Source of the DNA: Thermoguttaceae bacterium
GTDB lineage: Bacteria > Planctomycetota > Planctomycetia > Pirellulales > Thermoguttaceae
Length of the DNA stretch: 15,915 nucleotides
Direction: 5' to 3'
Assembly (NCBI GenBank): GCA_028695865.1
Contig: JAQVID010000014.1
Span: 1-15,915 of the forward strand
Below are positions 1 to 7,650 of the stretch, one piece after another; positions within the stretch are counted from its first letter, which is position 1; each line of letters begins with the position of its first letter. The notes under the pieces are model-generated. The model had not been told where the DNA came from. It made no database searches and was given only the letters and a program-made list of their open reading frames with translations. A program made the translations under genes and the position numbers.

Positions 1-1
1 A

Positions 2-1360
2 GGCGAACTCGATGCGCTGGCCTGCAGCGCAGGAACCAACGGCGCCTGTCATCCGCTCAATGTTCCTTTCGAGGCCAGGCCGGATGATCAATTCGACATT
101 GCTCCTTATCTGACATTTGTCGCCCAAGCGAACGCCACGCTCGATTCCTTCAAAAAAGCACAAAGAGAACAAGGGGCGGCGGGTCAAGCCGCAATCGCGC
201 CGACCCCAAAGACGCAAACATCCCCCAAAGCGGCTTTTTCCTGGACCATTCTGTTTTGGGCGTTCTGTGGTGGACTTTTGCTCAACGTCATGCCGTGTGT
301 CCTTCCGGTGATTGGACTTAAAATTGTTACGTTTTTCGAGCAAGCCGGACAAAGTCGCTCACGCGCGTTTATTCTGAATCTTTGGTACACGCTCGGCATG
401 CTGTGTGTATTTATTTCTCTGGCCATGATGAGTGTTGGACTTAGTTATTTGTTCACTTATGGTCTGTTTCAGATCGTAATGGGCTCCATTGTTTTTGTCA
501 TGGCGCTGAGTCTCATGGGGCTGTGGGAGCTTCATGTTCCGGCGTTTTTGGGAGGGCAAAAATCGGGTAAGCTTATGGAGAAAGAAGGCGGCACAGGCGC
601 ATTCTTCAAAGGAATCATTACCACTCTGCTGGCGATTCCGTGCGGTGCCCCTTTGTTGAGTCCGGCTCTGGTCTGGTCCGATACCATGATTCAACAAGGC
701 AATACGTTCATGGTCCTGTTTGTCTATATTGTCATAGGACTGGGCATGGCGTTTCCGTATCTTGTTGTCGGAGCGTTTCCGGAACTGCTTGGTTTTCTTC
801 CCAAGCCGGGTCTTTGGATGGAAACGTTTCGAATCGTGATGGGCTATGTGCTGTTGCTTGCCGTCGTCTGGATTCTGTTCTCCATGCCGCAAACACTGGT
901 TATACCTACAGTTACACTTCTGTTTGCTCTTTGGTTTGGCTGCTGGTTTATCGGGCGTTTATCCTTTGACGCAACAGGCAAACAAAAAACGCGTGCCTGG
1001 CTTGTTTCACTTGCCGTCGTTGCTGTTACCATTTTGCTTTCCTTTAATATTAAAGGAATCCATAACCCCTACTCGCTGGAAAACGCGGTTCGCGGTAAAA
1101 TGATTCGCTGGGCCATTCGAGCGGAACGCGAAGGTCTGTTGGAACAAAATCACTGGTCACTCTTTGATGATTCGCGGTTCAAACGCGAGCTTGCTGAAGG
1201 CCACCCGGTCATGATTGATTTTACCGCCGACTGGTGCATGAATTGCAAACTCCTTGAATCGACCGTTCTTCACTCCCAACCGATACTCGATTTGATCGAC
1301 CAAAAGGGTATCGTAACGATGACTGCCGACTGGACGAATCAAAACGATCAATCGAACTAA
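2..1360 (+). CDS. dsbD: DsbD-type thiol:disulfide interchange protein, 5' partial and ended early by an in-frame TAA
   Basis: Frame 2 is open from the first base, so the true start lies left of the window. DsbD passes reducing electrons from cytoplasmic thioredoxin across the inner membrane to periplasmic partners. The visible part begins with a periplasmic stretch holding a CSAGTNGACHP cysteine pair. About eight membrane segments follow, including the LNVMPCVLPVIGLKI segment and a second cysteine in AIPCGAPLLSP, the pair expected to form the intramembrane disulfide. A C-terminal thioredoxin-like domain has ADWCMNCK, with its CXXC codons at 1235-1246. The frame stops at TAA 1358-1360, just after TADWTNQNDQSN, roughly 55 residues short of a normal end. 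The missing part continues in the same frame downstream. Family call is secure; whether the truncated protein works is unknown. Confidence 0.88.
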   Translation, partial: GELDALACSAGTNGACHPLNVPFEARPDDQFDIAPYLTFVAQANATLDSFKKAQREQGAAGQAAIAPTPKTQTSPKAAFSWTILFWAFCGGLLLNVMPCVLPVIGLKIVTFFEQAGQSRSRAFILNLWYTLGMLCVFISLAMMSVGLSYLFTYGLFQIVMGSIVFVMALSLMGLWELHVPAFLGGQKSGKLMEKEGGTGAFFKGIITTLLAIPCGAPLLSPALVWSDTMIQQGNTFMVLFVYIVIGLGMAFPYLVVGAFPELLGFLPKPGLWMETFRIVMGYVLLLAVVWILFSMPQTLVIPTVTLLFALWFGCWFIGRLSFDATGKQKTRAWLVSLAVVAVTILLSFNIKGIHNPYSLENAVRGKMIRWAIRAEREGLLEQNHWSLFDDSRFKRELAEGHPVMIDFTADWCMNCKLLESTVLHSQPILDLIDQKGIVTMTADWTNQNDQSN

Positions 1361-1531
1361 ATGAAGGCGATTAATCAACTTTTGGATCAATATGGCGGGC
1401 GTCAGGTTCCTGTAATCATGATATTTGCCCCAGGAAATCCCGAACCCGAGATTTTACGCGGCCTTTTTACGACTGCTGAATTGGTCAACAAGCTTGACAA
1501 ACTGCCAAATAGCGACAATAATAAGAGGTAA
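1361..1531 (+). pseudogene. Detached C-terminal tail of the DsbD thioredoxin domain
   Basis: Reading on in the same frame past TAA 1358-1360 gives 56 codons, starting MKAINQLLDQYGG and then RQVPVIMIFAPGNPE, up to TAA 1529-1531. This matches what follows TADWTN in DsbD thioredoxin domains: a helix, then the cis-proline loop (VPV) and the last strands. No indel is needed to join the halves; one substitution such as GAA to TAA would explain the break. The fragment starts with ATG but has no clear ribosome binding site of its own, so separate translation is doubtful. Read-through, a sequencing error or a real nonsense mutation are all possible. Codon choice still looks intact, so any loss is recent. 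Confidence 0.8.
1494..1522 (+). promoter_or_regulatory. Probable sigma70-type promoter for thyX
   Basis: TTGACA at 1494-1499 and AATAAT at 1517-1522 are separated by 17 bp, a full-consensus -35 and a five-of-six -10. The site lies inside the last codons of the dsbD tail and faces thyX. The leader would be about 80 nt and contains a 6-bp inverted repeat (CGGAAG 1536-1541, CTTCCG 1571-1576). Sequence match only. Confidence 0.55.
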
Positions 1532-1611
1532 TCACCGGAAGACCGCCGCCGTGTCGTCGCGGATAGAGGCCTTCCGCCGTTTGGTTTCACTTACACCACA
1601 AGGGGAAAGCC

Positions 1612-2499
1612 GTGCCGGAACTCGATATCGTCAGTCAACTTCGTTGGAAAAAATTTCCTGTCTTAAACGACGGGTTTGTTTGTCTCGTTGACGTGATGGG
1701 CGACGATGCGGCTATTGTACAGGCTGCCCGGGTAAGTTATGGAGCCGGGACAAAACGGGTTTCCGACGACCGGACCTTATTGCGATATCTTATGCGTCAT
1801 GCGCACACCACCCCGTTTGAAATGGCCGAACTCAAGTTTTTAGTCCGCGTACCGATGGACTGTTGGCGTCAGTGGATTCGTCACCGAACCGCGTCAGTCA
1901 ACGAGTACAGTACGCGTTACTCCGACGCAATTGACTCGACCTATCAGACGCAAAGCGATGCCTGGCGAGTTCAAGCCGTTTCGAATCGACAAGGAAGCGA
2001 AGGGTTTCTTGCCGCGGACGAAGGACAAAACTTGTCGGATGAGGAACGTCAATTTCACGCTCAAGCCCGTTCTCTTTATGAGCGTCGCCGCGAGAAAGGA
2101 ATTGCCCGGGAACAGGCCCGAAAAGACCTGCCTCTCTCAACTTATACCGAAGCCTACTGGAAAATCGATCTTCATAACCTGTTTCATTTCCTTGCGTTAC
2201 GCATGGAATCAAATGCCCAGTGGGAAATAGTGCAATACGCGACGACAATCGGTCAGGAGATCGTAAAACCGCTCTTTCCGCTGGCTTGGGAAGCGTTTGT
2301 CGATTATCGGTTCAAAGCGATGCGCCTGACGCGGCTCGATCAGGAAGTTATTGCCCGACTAACGGAAACGGGACGCATACCCGCGTCGTGGGAAGACTTC
2401 CTCGACGCCCGGGATGAGTCGTGGAAAGGACTTGACCGCTGCCGGGAACAAAACGAATGTTGGGATAAATTGGTCCGACTCGGAATTGTGTCACACTGA
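1612..2499 (+). CDS. thyX: Flavin-dependent thymidylate synthase ThyX
   Basis: Makes dTMP from dUMP in the cytoplasm, with methylene-tetrahydrofolate as carbon donor and FAD/NADPH as reductant. The ThyX signature is complete at residues 90-103 (RHRTASVNEYSTRY), the flavin and substrate binding loop. HTTPFE near 65-70 and the block around REQARKDLPLSTYTEAY (166-182) with LHNLFHFLALRM (187-198) also fit the family. The 295-aa length is somewhat above the usual 220-280; the surplus is a C-terminal helix-rich tail after about residue 240. The start is GTG 1612, chosen because AGGGGA at 1601-1606 sits five bases upstream. It is convergent with crcB. No ThyA-type synthase is visible here, so this may be the cell's dTMP source, but that is inference. 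Confidence 0.96.
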   Translation: MPELDIVSQLRWKKFPVLNDGFVCLVDVMGDDAAIVQAARVSYGAGTKRVSDDRTLLRYLMRHAHTTPFEMAELKFLVRVPMDCWRQWIRHRTASVNEYSTRYSDAIDSTYQTQSDAWRVQAVSNRQGSEGFLAADEGQNLSDEERQFHAQARSLYERRREKGIAREQARKDLPLSTYTEAYWKIDLHNLFHFLALRMESNAQWEIVQYATTIGQEIVKPLFPLAWEAFVDYRFKAMRLTRLDQEVIARLTETGRIPASWEDFLDARDESWKGLDRCREQNECWDKLVRLGIVSH

Positions 2500-2608
2500 T
2501 CTTGCTCGCGATACCGGATTGTCGGCACAAGGCGTTTCGTTGCCGGCGAATTGGTTGTATAAGTTGTGTATAGGTCGCGATGGTGTCGCAAGCGTCGCGT
2601 TCAGAATG

Positions 2609-2998
2609 TCAGGAAAGCGATTTTCCCGCCAAGACAATACCCAGGATAATCGCGGCGAAGCCAAACGTGTTTTGGAGCAAAAAACCGGCCAGGGCATGTA
2701 GCCAATTTCCCCCGCTGTAAAGCGAGTGCATTTCGAACATGTACGTTGAAAATGTTGTGAACGCTCCGAAAAAACCGGTCAAAATAACGGTCCGAACTTC
2801 AGGACTCCATGCTTGACGCGATTCGAACAAGGCCGCAATGAAGCCAAATCCAAGGCACCCAATAATATTGATCAGCGTCGTACTCCAGGGAGCGGGCGAT
2901 TTCACGAAACAGCTGACCAGCGTATTGAGTCCGAATCGCGAAAGCGTTCCCAATCCGCCGGCCAAAAACAGCAGTAATAATTGCGTTCCGCCGGGCAT
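2609..2998 (-). CDS. crcB: CrcB/Fluc fluoride ion channel
   Basis: A 129-aa, four-helix membrane protein that exports fluoride as a dual-topology dimer. Family marks are the first-helix AGGLGTLSRF (residues 13-22), the pore asparagine in TTLINIIGCLGFG (N44), and GFFGAFTTFSTYMFE (75-89), whose F80 and F83 occupy the expected phenylalanine-box positions. I place the start at ATG 2998. A longer frame exists upstream but lies wholly inside thiC, and the conserved protein begins at MPGGTQLLLLF. The start is two bases after the thiC stop, and its ribosome binding site (GAGGA, minus strand) lies in the last thiC codons, so the genes look translationally coupled. No fluoride riboswitch is recognisable. 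Length and motifs are normal for the family. Confidence 0.94.
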   Translation of the reverse strand: MPGGTQLLLLFLAGGLGTLSRFGLNTLVSCFVKSPAPWSTTLINIIGCLGFGFIAALFESRQAWSPEVRTVILTGFFGAFTTFSTYMFEMHSLYSGGNWLHALAGFLLQNTFGFAAIILGIVLAGKSLS

Positions 2999-3000
2999 GT

Positions 3001-4359
3001 TTAGGATTCCTCTTTTTGCCCTGATTTTTCTTGACGCAAACGAATCAGATCGGCCGTCGTCTTCATGGCGCAGAACTTCGGACCACACATCGTGCAATAA
3101 TGCTCTTTCGAAACGGTCCCGTCCGGATTGAGTACCGGATGAGCAGGAGTGCCCTCGGGCGACTTGCGCGCTTCTTCGTAATAATCTTTGGCTCGCTGCG
3201 GGTCAAGAGCCAATTCGAATTGTTTATCCCAATCGAAGCGGTAACGTGCGCGGGCCATTTCGTCGTCTTTGTCCCTGGCGTGGGGACGACCGAGCGCAAT
3301 ATCGGCGGCATGAGCGGCAATTTTATAAGCAACGACCCCATTGCGAACATCTTCAATATTGGGAAGACCAAGATGCTCTTTGGGAGTAACATAGCACAGC
3401 ATGGCCGCGCCGTACATGGCCGCCATGGCCGCGCCGATTCCGCTGGTGATATGATCGTAGCCGGGCGCAACATCGCAAACCACAGGACCAAGCACATAAA
3501 AAGGAGCACCAAAACATTCTTGGGCCTGACGCTTCATATTGGCTTCGATTTCGTTCATTGGAACATGACCTGGTCCTTCGATCATGACCTGTGTGCCATG
3601 TTCCCAACCGCGACGAGTCAATTCGCCCATCACAGAAAGTTCGGCAAATTGCGCCGCGTCGCTGGCGTCATGCAGACAGCCCGGACGAAGCCCATCGCCC
3701 AAACTCCAGGTAACATCGTAACGCTTCATGATCTCGCACAATTCGTCGAAATGAGTGTAGAACGGGTTTTCTTCGTTGTGCGCAACCATCCATTTGGCCG
3801 TCAGCGACCCTCCCCGGGACACGATCCCTGTCAGTCGCGAATCAACAAGCGGTAAATGTCGCTCAAGCAGAGCGCAATGAATCGTCATGTAGTCAACACC
3901 CTGTTTGGCCTGGTGCTCCACGGCGTCGAGAAAATCTTGCGGTTTCATATCCAAAATATCGTCAAGCTGCTCGCAAACATGGTATAAAGGAACCGTTCCA
4001 ACCGGGACGGCAACGGCGTCAATAATGCGCTGTCGCAGCGCATCAATGTCGTCGCCCGTCGAAAGGTCCATGACCGTATCGGCTCCGTAGTAAATCGCGC
4101 AATTAACCTTGGCCAATTCACAAACCGGGTCGCCTGCCAGAGCCGAATTCCCCAAATTGGCGTTGATCTTCGTTCTTACCGCCGAACCAATACCGATGGG
4201 CGAGAGTTTTTTCTGAAGGTGTATCGTATTGGCCGGAATAACCAATCGCCCGGCTGCGACTTCATCGCGAATAAACTCCGGGGAAAGATACTCTTTTTCG
4301 GCGACCGCGATCATTTCCGGCGTGACCTGGCCGGCTTTGGCTTGTGTGTATTGTGTCAT
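3001..4359 (-). CDS. thiC: Phosphomethylpyrimidine synthase ThiC (short form)
   Basis: A radical-SAM enzyme that rearranges 5-aminoimidazole ribotide to hydroxymethylpyrimidine phosphate, the pyrimidine half of thiamine. The C-terminal iron-sulfur motif C-X2-C-X4-C is present at C422, C425 and C430 (HYCTMCGPKFC). Core family blocks include KINANLGNS, MDLSTGDDI, SRGGSLTAKWM, GDGLRPGC, MIEGPGHVPMNEI and LPNIEDVRNGV. At 452 aa it is the short bacterial type lacking the N-terminal extension of the roughly 600-aa enteric form. I chose ATG 4359 (MTQYTQAKAGQVTPEM), where homology begins; the frame is open for 43 more codons, but that part looks like leader. It is first gene of a thiC-crcB operon. 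The leader lacks the conserved TPP-riboswitch boxes, so thiamine control, if any, uses something else. Confidence 0.96.
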   Translation of the reverse strand: MTQYTQAKAGQVTPEMIAVAEKEYLSPEFIRDEVAAGRLVIPANTIHLQKKLSPIGIGSAVRTKINANLGNSALAGDPVCELAKVNCAIYYGADTVMDLSTGDDIDALRQRIIDAVAVPVGTVPLYHVCEQLDDILDMKPQDFLDAVEHQAKQGVDYMTIHCALLERHLPLVDSRLTGIVSRGGSLTAKWMVAHNEENPFYTHFDELCEIMKRYDVTWSLGDGLRPGCLHDASDAAQFAELSVMGELTRRGWEHGTQVMIEGPGHVPMNEIEANMKRQAQECFGAPFYVLGPVVCDVAPGYDHITSGIGAAMAAMYGAAMLCYVTPKEHLGLPNIEDVRNGVVAYKIAAHAADIALGRPHARDKDDEMARARYRFDWDKQFELALDPQRAKDYYEEARKSPEGTPAHPVLNPDGTVSKEHYCTMCGPKFCAMKTTADLIRLRQEKSGQKEES

Positions 4360-4488
4360 TAGTAGTCTTCTACAATCTTCAAGGAACGAAATAAAATCAT
4401 GGGTAACGATGTTAAACAAACGACAAACAAGAACGGAATCGACAAACAATCTTTGTACGTAAACCGTTCCGGCAGGACTCTTTATCAT

Positions 4489-4516
4489 ATCATACCCTTT
4501 TCCGGCAGAAATTCAA
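4489..4516 (-). promoter_or_regulatory. Probable thiC-crcB promoter
   Basis: On the minus strand TTGAAT (4511-4516) and TATGAT (4489-4494) are 16 bp apart, leaving a leader of about 120 nt before the thiC ATG. A 9-bp direct repeat, TTCCGGCAG at 4467-4475 and 4500-4508 (+ strand), flanks the -10 and could be an operator. Sequence match only. Confidence 0.45.
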
Positions 4517-4522
4517 TGAGGC

Positions 4523-4550
4523 TTGTTTATTTATGAGCAAGAGATATAAT
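4523..4550 (+). promoter_or_regulatory. Probable argJ promoter
   Basis: A consensus TATAAT at 4545-4550 lies 16 bp after TTGTTT (4523-4528). It is back-to-back with the thiC promoter, so the 4489-4550 segment is a compact divergent control region. The predicted transcript start near 4557 falls downstream of the ATG at 4533, which argues for the argJ start at 4626. Confidence 0.5.
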
Positions 4551-4625
4551 GAAAACAGTCTGTGCAAGTATGACCATTATTGCCCGGACATGACGAATTT
4601 ATTTAATCGACGAAAGGAAAACGAG

Positions 4626-5822
4626 ATGATAGAGTCGATACCCCAAGGTTATCGTTTCGCGGGTGTTCATTGCGAAGTCAAGCCCCATACAACCAAAAAA
4701 GATATTGCGCTGGTCGTGTCGGATTTTCCCGCGACGGCCGCCGGAGTCTACACACAAAATCTGGTTTGTGGAGCACCGGTTCAACTCGACCGCACGCGTA
4801 CCCCGGGCAGCGGTTTTCGCGCCGTTGTCACCAATTCTGGTGTTGCCAATGCTTGCACAGGCGAACTTGGCCTTGAAAACGCTCGAACCATGACCGCTTG
4901 GGCCGCGAAAGAAATTGACGCGCCCTCGGACAAAGCCCTGGTCATGTCAACGGGCGTTATTGGCATTCATCTGCCGATGGACCGCATAGAAAAAGGAATC
5001 GCGCAAGCGGCGCAATCGCTTGCTTACGGTGCAGACGCGTTCATGGACGCCGCAGCCGGTATGATGACGACGGACACGGTCTCGAAAACGGCGTCTCGAA
5101 AGGTCAAGCTTTCGACCGGCAAAGTCGTTGTTGTCGCCGGAATGTGTAAAGGCGCGGCCATGATCGGGCCCAATATGGCGACCATGCTCTGTGTCGTTAT
5201 GACCGACGCGTATCTCGACCCGGAAGACGCGCAAAGCATCCTGCGGCAGTCGGCGGACCGAACGTTCAATTGCATTAGCGTTGAGGGACATACCAGCACA
5301 AGCGATACCGTCTTGCTGCTTGCCAATGACGCGGCTCAAACCGGTCCGCTTTCCGATTCAGACAAAGCGATTGTCGCTCAGGCGATTGAAGAAGTCTGCC
5401 AGGATTTGGCACGCATGATTCCGAATGACGGTGAAGGAGTTTCGCATCTGATTACCATTGACGTCACAGGCTGTGCCGACGCCGCAAGCGCCAAGGCGAT
5501 TGCGAAAACCATTGCCAACGACGCCTTGGTAAAAACGGCTATTTGTGGGGCCGATCCGAATTGGGGTCGTATTGTCTCTGCCGCCGGGCGAGCCGGTGTT
5601 CCCTTCGATCCCATGAAAGTCTCACTCAAAGTCAACGGTTTCGAACTCTATCGCAACGGTACGCCGCTTGATTTCGACAAGACTCTCGTTTCCGATAATA
5701 TTCGTCAAAATCGTGATACACATTTTGAACTTTTCCTTCAGGAAGGAGACGCAATCGCAAGGTTCTGGACATCCGACCTGACCCAGGAATATGTTCGACT
5801 CAACTCCGATTACACCACGTGA
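4626..5822 (+). CDS. argJ: Bifunctional ornithine acetyltransferase / N-acetylglutamate synthase ArgJ
   Basis: In the cyclic arginine pathway ArgJ moves the acetyl group from N-acetylornithine to glutamate, and in many bacteria also acetylates glutamate from acetyl-CoA. It is made as a precursor that cleaves itself between Ala and Thr. Here that site is A185-T186 in GPNMATML, giving alpha and beta chains, with T186 as the new N-terminal nucleophile. The oxyanion region STGVIG (108-113), the GMCKGAAMIGPN block before the cut, and the C-terminal YVRLNSDYTT are typical. The 398-aa length is normal. ATG 4626 is used because AAGGA (4614-4618) lies seven bases upstream and the protein starts IPQGYRFAGVHC, as in homologues. 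The next gene follows after 12 bp, suggesting one transcript. Confidence 0.96.
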   Translation: MIESIPQGYRFAGVHCEVKPHTTKKDIALVVSDFPATAAGVYTQNLVCGAPVQLDRTRTPGSGFRAVVTNSGVANACTGELGLENARTMTAWAAKEIDAPSDKALVMSTGVIGIHLPMDRIEKGIAQAAQSLAYGADAFMDAAAGMMTTDTVSKTASRKVKLSTGKVVVVAGMCKGAAMIGPNMATMLCVVMTDAYLDPEDAQSILRQSADRTFNCISVEGHTSTSDTVLLLANDAAQTGPLSDSDKAIVAQAIEEVCQDLARMIPNDGEGVSHLITIDVTGCADAASAKAIAKTIANDALVKTAICGADPNWGRIVSAAGRAGVPFDPMKVSLKVNGFELYRNGTPLDFDKTLVSDNIRQNRDTHFELFLQEGDAIARFWTSDLTQEYVRLNSDYTT

Positions 5823-5834
5823 CATGAGGCCGCT

Positions 5835-7298
5835 ATGACCAGCCAAAGCGATATTGATTCGGTTTTTTACCTGTATGCTCGTTCTTGCGTTTGCGGGAAT
5901 CGTAAAAAACATTGCACAGAGCAATGTAAAAAATCTCCGAACAGGTTCGTGAGGCTGGTGGGGACGCGGGCAAGTACGCTCGTCTTGTGGTCGATTTCGC
6001 TCCTGTTCACCGGGGCGCTTTTGACGGTATTTGACAAAACGCTCCCGGCTTCTGAATCAAACAAAGCGGTACAATCCAAAGCGGTACAATCCAAAGCGGT
6101 GCAATCCAAAACGGAAACAGCAGACACTGGAACGCAGACAGTCTTTAGTGCCCTTTTCCGCGGTGTGGATTCTCTTTTGAATTACGTTGATCAGACTTTG
6201 AGTACCGACGTAAAAACAAGAGCTTATTTTCTCGCTGAGCGTCTGGAACAAACACGACTTTACACAGCGGACGGACCCGATTTTTCCCGGCCCATCGGAC
6301 TGATCGTCCAAACCGATGGGCAAACTTTGCTCCCCTATTATTTCTTTCCGGTCAAAGAAAATGTGAGACGATTGAACAATATTGTTTTGCTCCCCCAAAT
6401 TTATTTGCCGGTCAAAGACGAATACGGTCCGACAGACAGATATCAGGTTCGGCAAGATATTCCTGTTTTGGGAGGATTTCACATTTTCTACTGGCCGCTG
6501 GAACCTTTATTGGCCCGGGAACAAAACGGCTGGATTTGGATTACAACCTCCAAGGGCCTTGCCCGGCTTCCGAAAGAGCCCCTTGACCTGCTTCCCGGAT
6601 TTCATTGGAAAGAAGGTGAACTTTTTCAAATGAAGTTCAATGCCCAACATCTTCCGCAACCGTTCGGCGATGGGCTTGTTGAGCTTGCCCGGGCAGCGGC
6701 CTGCGATGCTCCCAGGGCGATGTGGAGCGAAAAAAAAGTTGGTCCCGACGGCGGTCAGTGGGGTAACGTCTGCTGTCAGTACGCCTTGCGCGCTTTGCGT
6801 GGAACGCGGTCTCTTGAGGTGAGTTGCGTCGCGCAAAAAAACAGAATGACGTTTACCGGCAACTGGCAGATTGATCCGCAATCGGATTGGGCCAGGTTCT
6901 TCGATTTGCAAGTGAATCGGCATGGAAAATATCCGACTCTCACGACAATGTATCCGCACGAGGAAATTCCAAAAGCCTTCCAAAACATTCTGCTGCCCAA
7001 CGAAGAGCAAAAGCTTCTTCAGACCATTCAGGCTGCCCGCAAAGTTTCTCGCACTCCTGAATGGTTTTGGTCGTTCGCCCTTCCAGAAGAAGTCCTTCGC
7101 GAAAGTCAGCGTCGAGGCCTGATCACCGAAAGCATGAAATTCACGCCGCAAAGCTGCTCGCTGGTTGCCGAGATTGGCGGAGCTTTTTTTGCCAAGCGGA
7201 TTTCTGCCAAACTCCGTTCCGAAAACGAAGAAAAAAAGAAGAGTTTGGACGAAAAGAAAAAACGAAGAAAACCCGATCAGTTCGATATCACGTTCTGA
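5835..7298 (+). CDS. Unrecognised membrane-anchored protein, 487 aa
   Basis: I do not recognise this family. The N-terminus has a cysteine cluster, C18, C20, C27 and C31, in a basic cytoplasmic-like segment. One hydrophobic helix follows at about residues 47-66, consistent with a type II anchor leaving the rest outside. Residues 77-92 are three copies of KAVQS encoded by near-identical 15-bp repeats, probably a flexible linker. The remainder (about 105-460) looks globular, with aromatic-rich patches such as GGFHIFYWPLEPLL and GWIWITTSKGLARLPK, and the tail is lysine/glutamate rich. ATG 5835 has GAGG five bases upstream. It follows argJ by 12 bp and a terminator lies just downstream, so it probably shares the argJ transcript, though a role in arginine synthesis does not follow. 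Length and codon continuity support a real gene. Confidence 0.75.
   Translation: MTSQSDIDSVFYLYARSCVCGNRKKHCTEQCKKSPNRFVRLVGTRASTLVLWSISLLFTGALLTVFDKTLPASESNKAVQSKAVQSKAVQSKTETADTGTQTVFSALFRGVDSLLNYVDQTLSTDVKTRAYFLAERLEQTRLYTADGPDFSRPIGLIVQTDGQTLLPYYFFPVKENVRRLNNIVLLPQIYLPVKDEYGPTDRYQVRQDIPVLGGFHIFYWPLEPLLAREQNGWIWITTSKGLARLPKEPLDLLPGFHWKEGELFQMKFNAQHLPQPFGDGLVELARAAACDAPRAMWSEKKVGPDGGQWGNVCCQYALRALRGTRSLEVSCVAQKNRMTFTGNWQIDPQSDWARFFDLQVNRHGKYPTLTTMYPHEEIPKAFQNILLPNEEQKLLQTIQAARKVSRTPEWFWSFALPEEVLRESQRRGLITESMKFTPQSCSLVAEIGGAFFAKRISAKLRSENEEKKKSLDEKKKRRKPDQFDITF
6063..6107 (+). repeat. Three in-frame 15-bp tandem repeats (KAVQS)
   Basis: The unit AAAGCGGTACAATCC occurs at 6063-6077, 6078-6092 and, with one change, 6093-6107, followed by a partial fourth copy. 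It keeps frame and encodes KAVQS. The near identity at DNA level points to recent slippage expansion in the linker after the membrane anchor. Confidence 0.9.
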
Positions 7299-7311
7299 TT
7301 TTTTCTTCACG

Positions 7312-7339
7312 AGGCCTGCGGTAAAGCCCGGCCTGTTTT
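7312..7339 (+). terminator. Probable intrinsic terminator after the 487-aa gene
   Basis: AGGCC (7312-7316) pairs with GGCCT (7330-7334), with an inner GG/CC pair and a small loop, followed by GTTTT. It lies 14 bases after the stop codon. The T run is short, so efficiency is uncertain. Confidence 0.45.
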
Positions 7340-7540
7340 GATTCCCAAAAGGTTGTATGTTCCCGTTCACCGGGTGATTTGAAACCGCAGATTTCGCAGG
7401 GGAACACCGATAATATATGCACAGAACGCGGTATGGGGCAGCAGTACTTTAAACAGGACAGACAGAAACAATTTTGGTATGATCGTGAACACGTTGTTTT
7501 TCCGATCGACCGTTCCGAAAGTCCCCGACAGTCCCGCCGG

Positions 7541-7600
7541 TTCCCGCGTGGAACGCGATGTTGTGCAATGTTCCCGTGCGGAACGCGATGTTGTTCCATG
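7541..7600. repeat. Two adjacent 30-bp imperfect repeats
   Basis: Copies at 7541-7570 and 7571-7600 agree at 26 of 30 positions and share the core GGAACGCGATGTTGT. Each begins with a small inverted repeat (TTCC ... GGAA around five bases), and GGAAC ... GTTCC can form a further hairpin in the second copy. This looks like an interspersed palindromic repeat family rather than coding sequence. Confidence 0.75.
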
Positions 7601-7650
7601 ACGACATCGGAATACCTGTTTCCGAAAACCGCCCTCAAGAGTACCCGAGT

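Noticed and set aside
359..892. Long minus-strand frame opposite dsbD
   Set aside because: It is antisense to the well-recognised membrane domain, is rich in H, Q, N and R, and has no family features.
3031..3855. 274-codon + strand frame opposite thiC
   Set aside because: The opposite strand encodes unmistakable ThiC; this is a shadow.
4360..4488. TPP riboswitch in the thiC leader, or fluoride riboswitch for crcB
   Set aside because: The conserved CUGAGA and pyrophosphate-sensor boxes of the TPP element are absent, and no fluoride aptamer pattern precedes crcB.
6507..7370. 287-codon minus-strand frame opposite the 487-aa gene
   Set aside because: The + frame has a better ribosome site, a membrane anchor and operon spacing; the minus frame has no recognisable features. 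Since the + protein is itself unrecognised, this rejection is less firm than the others.
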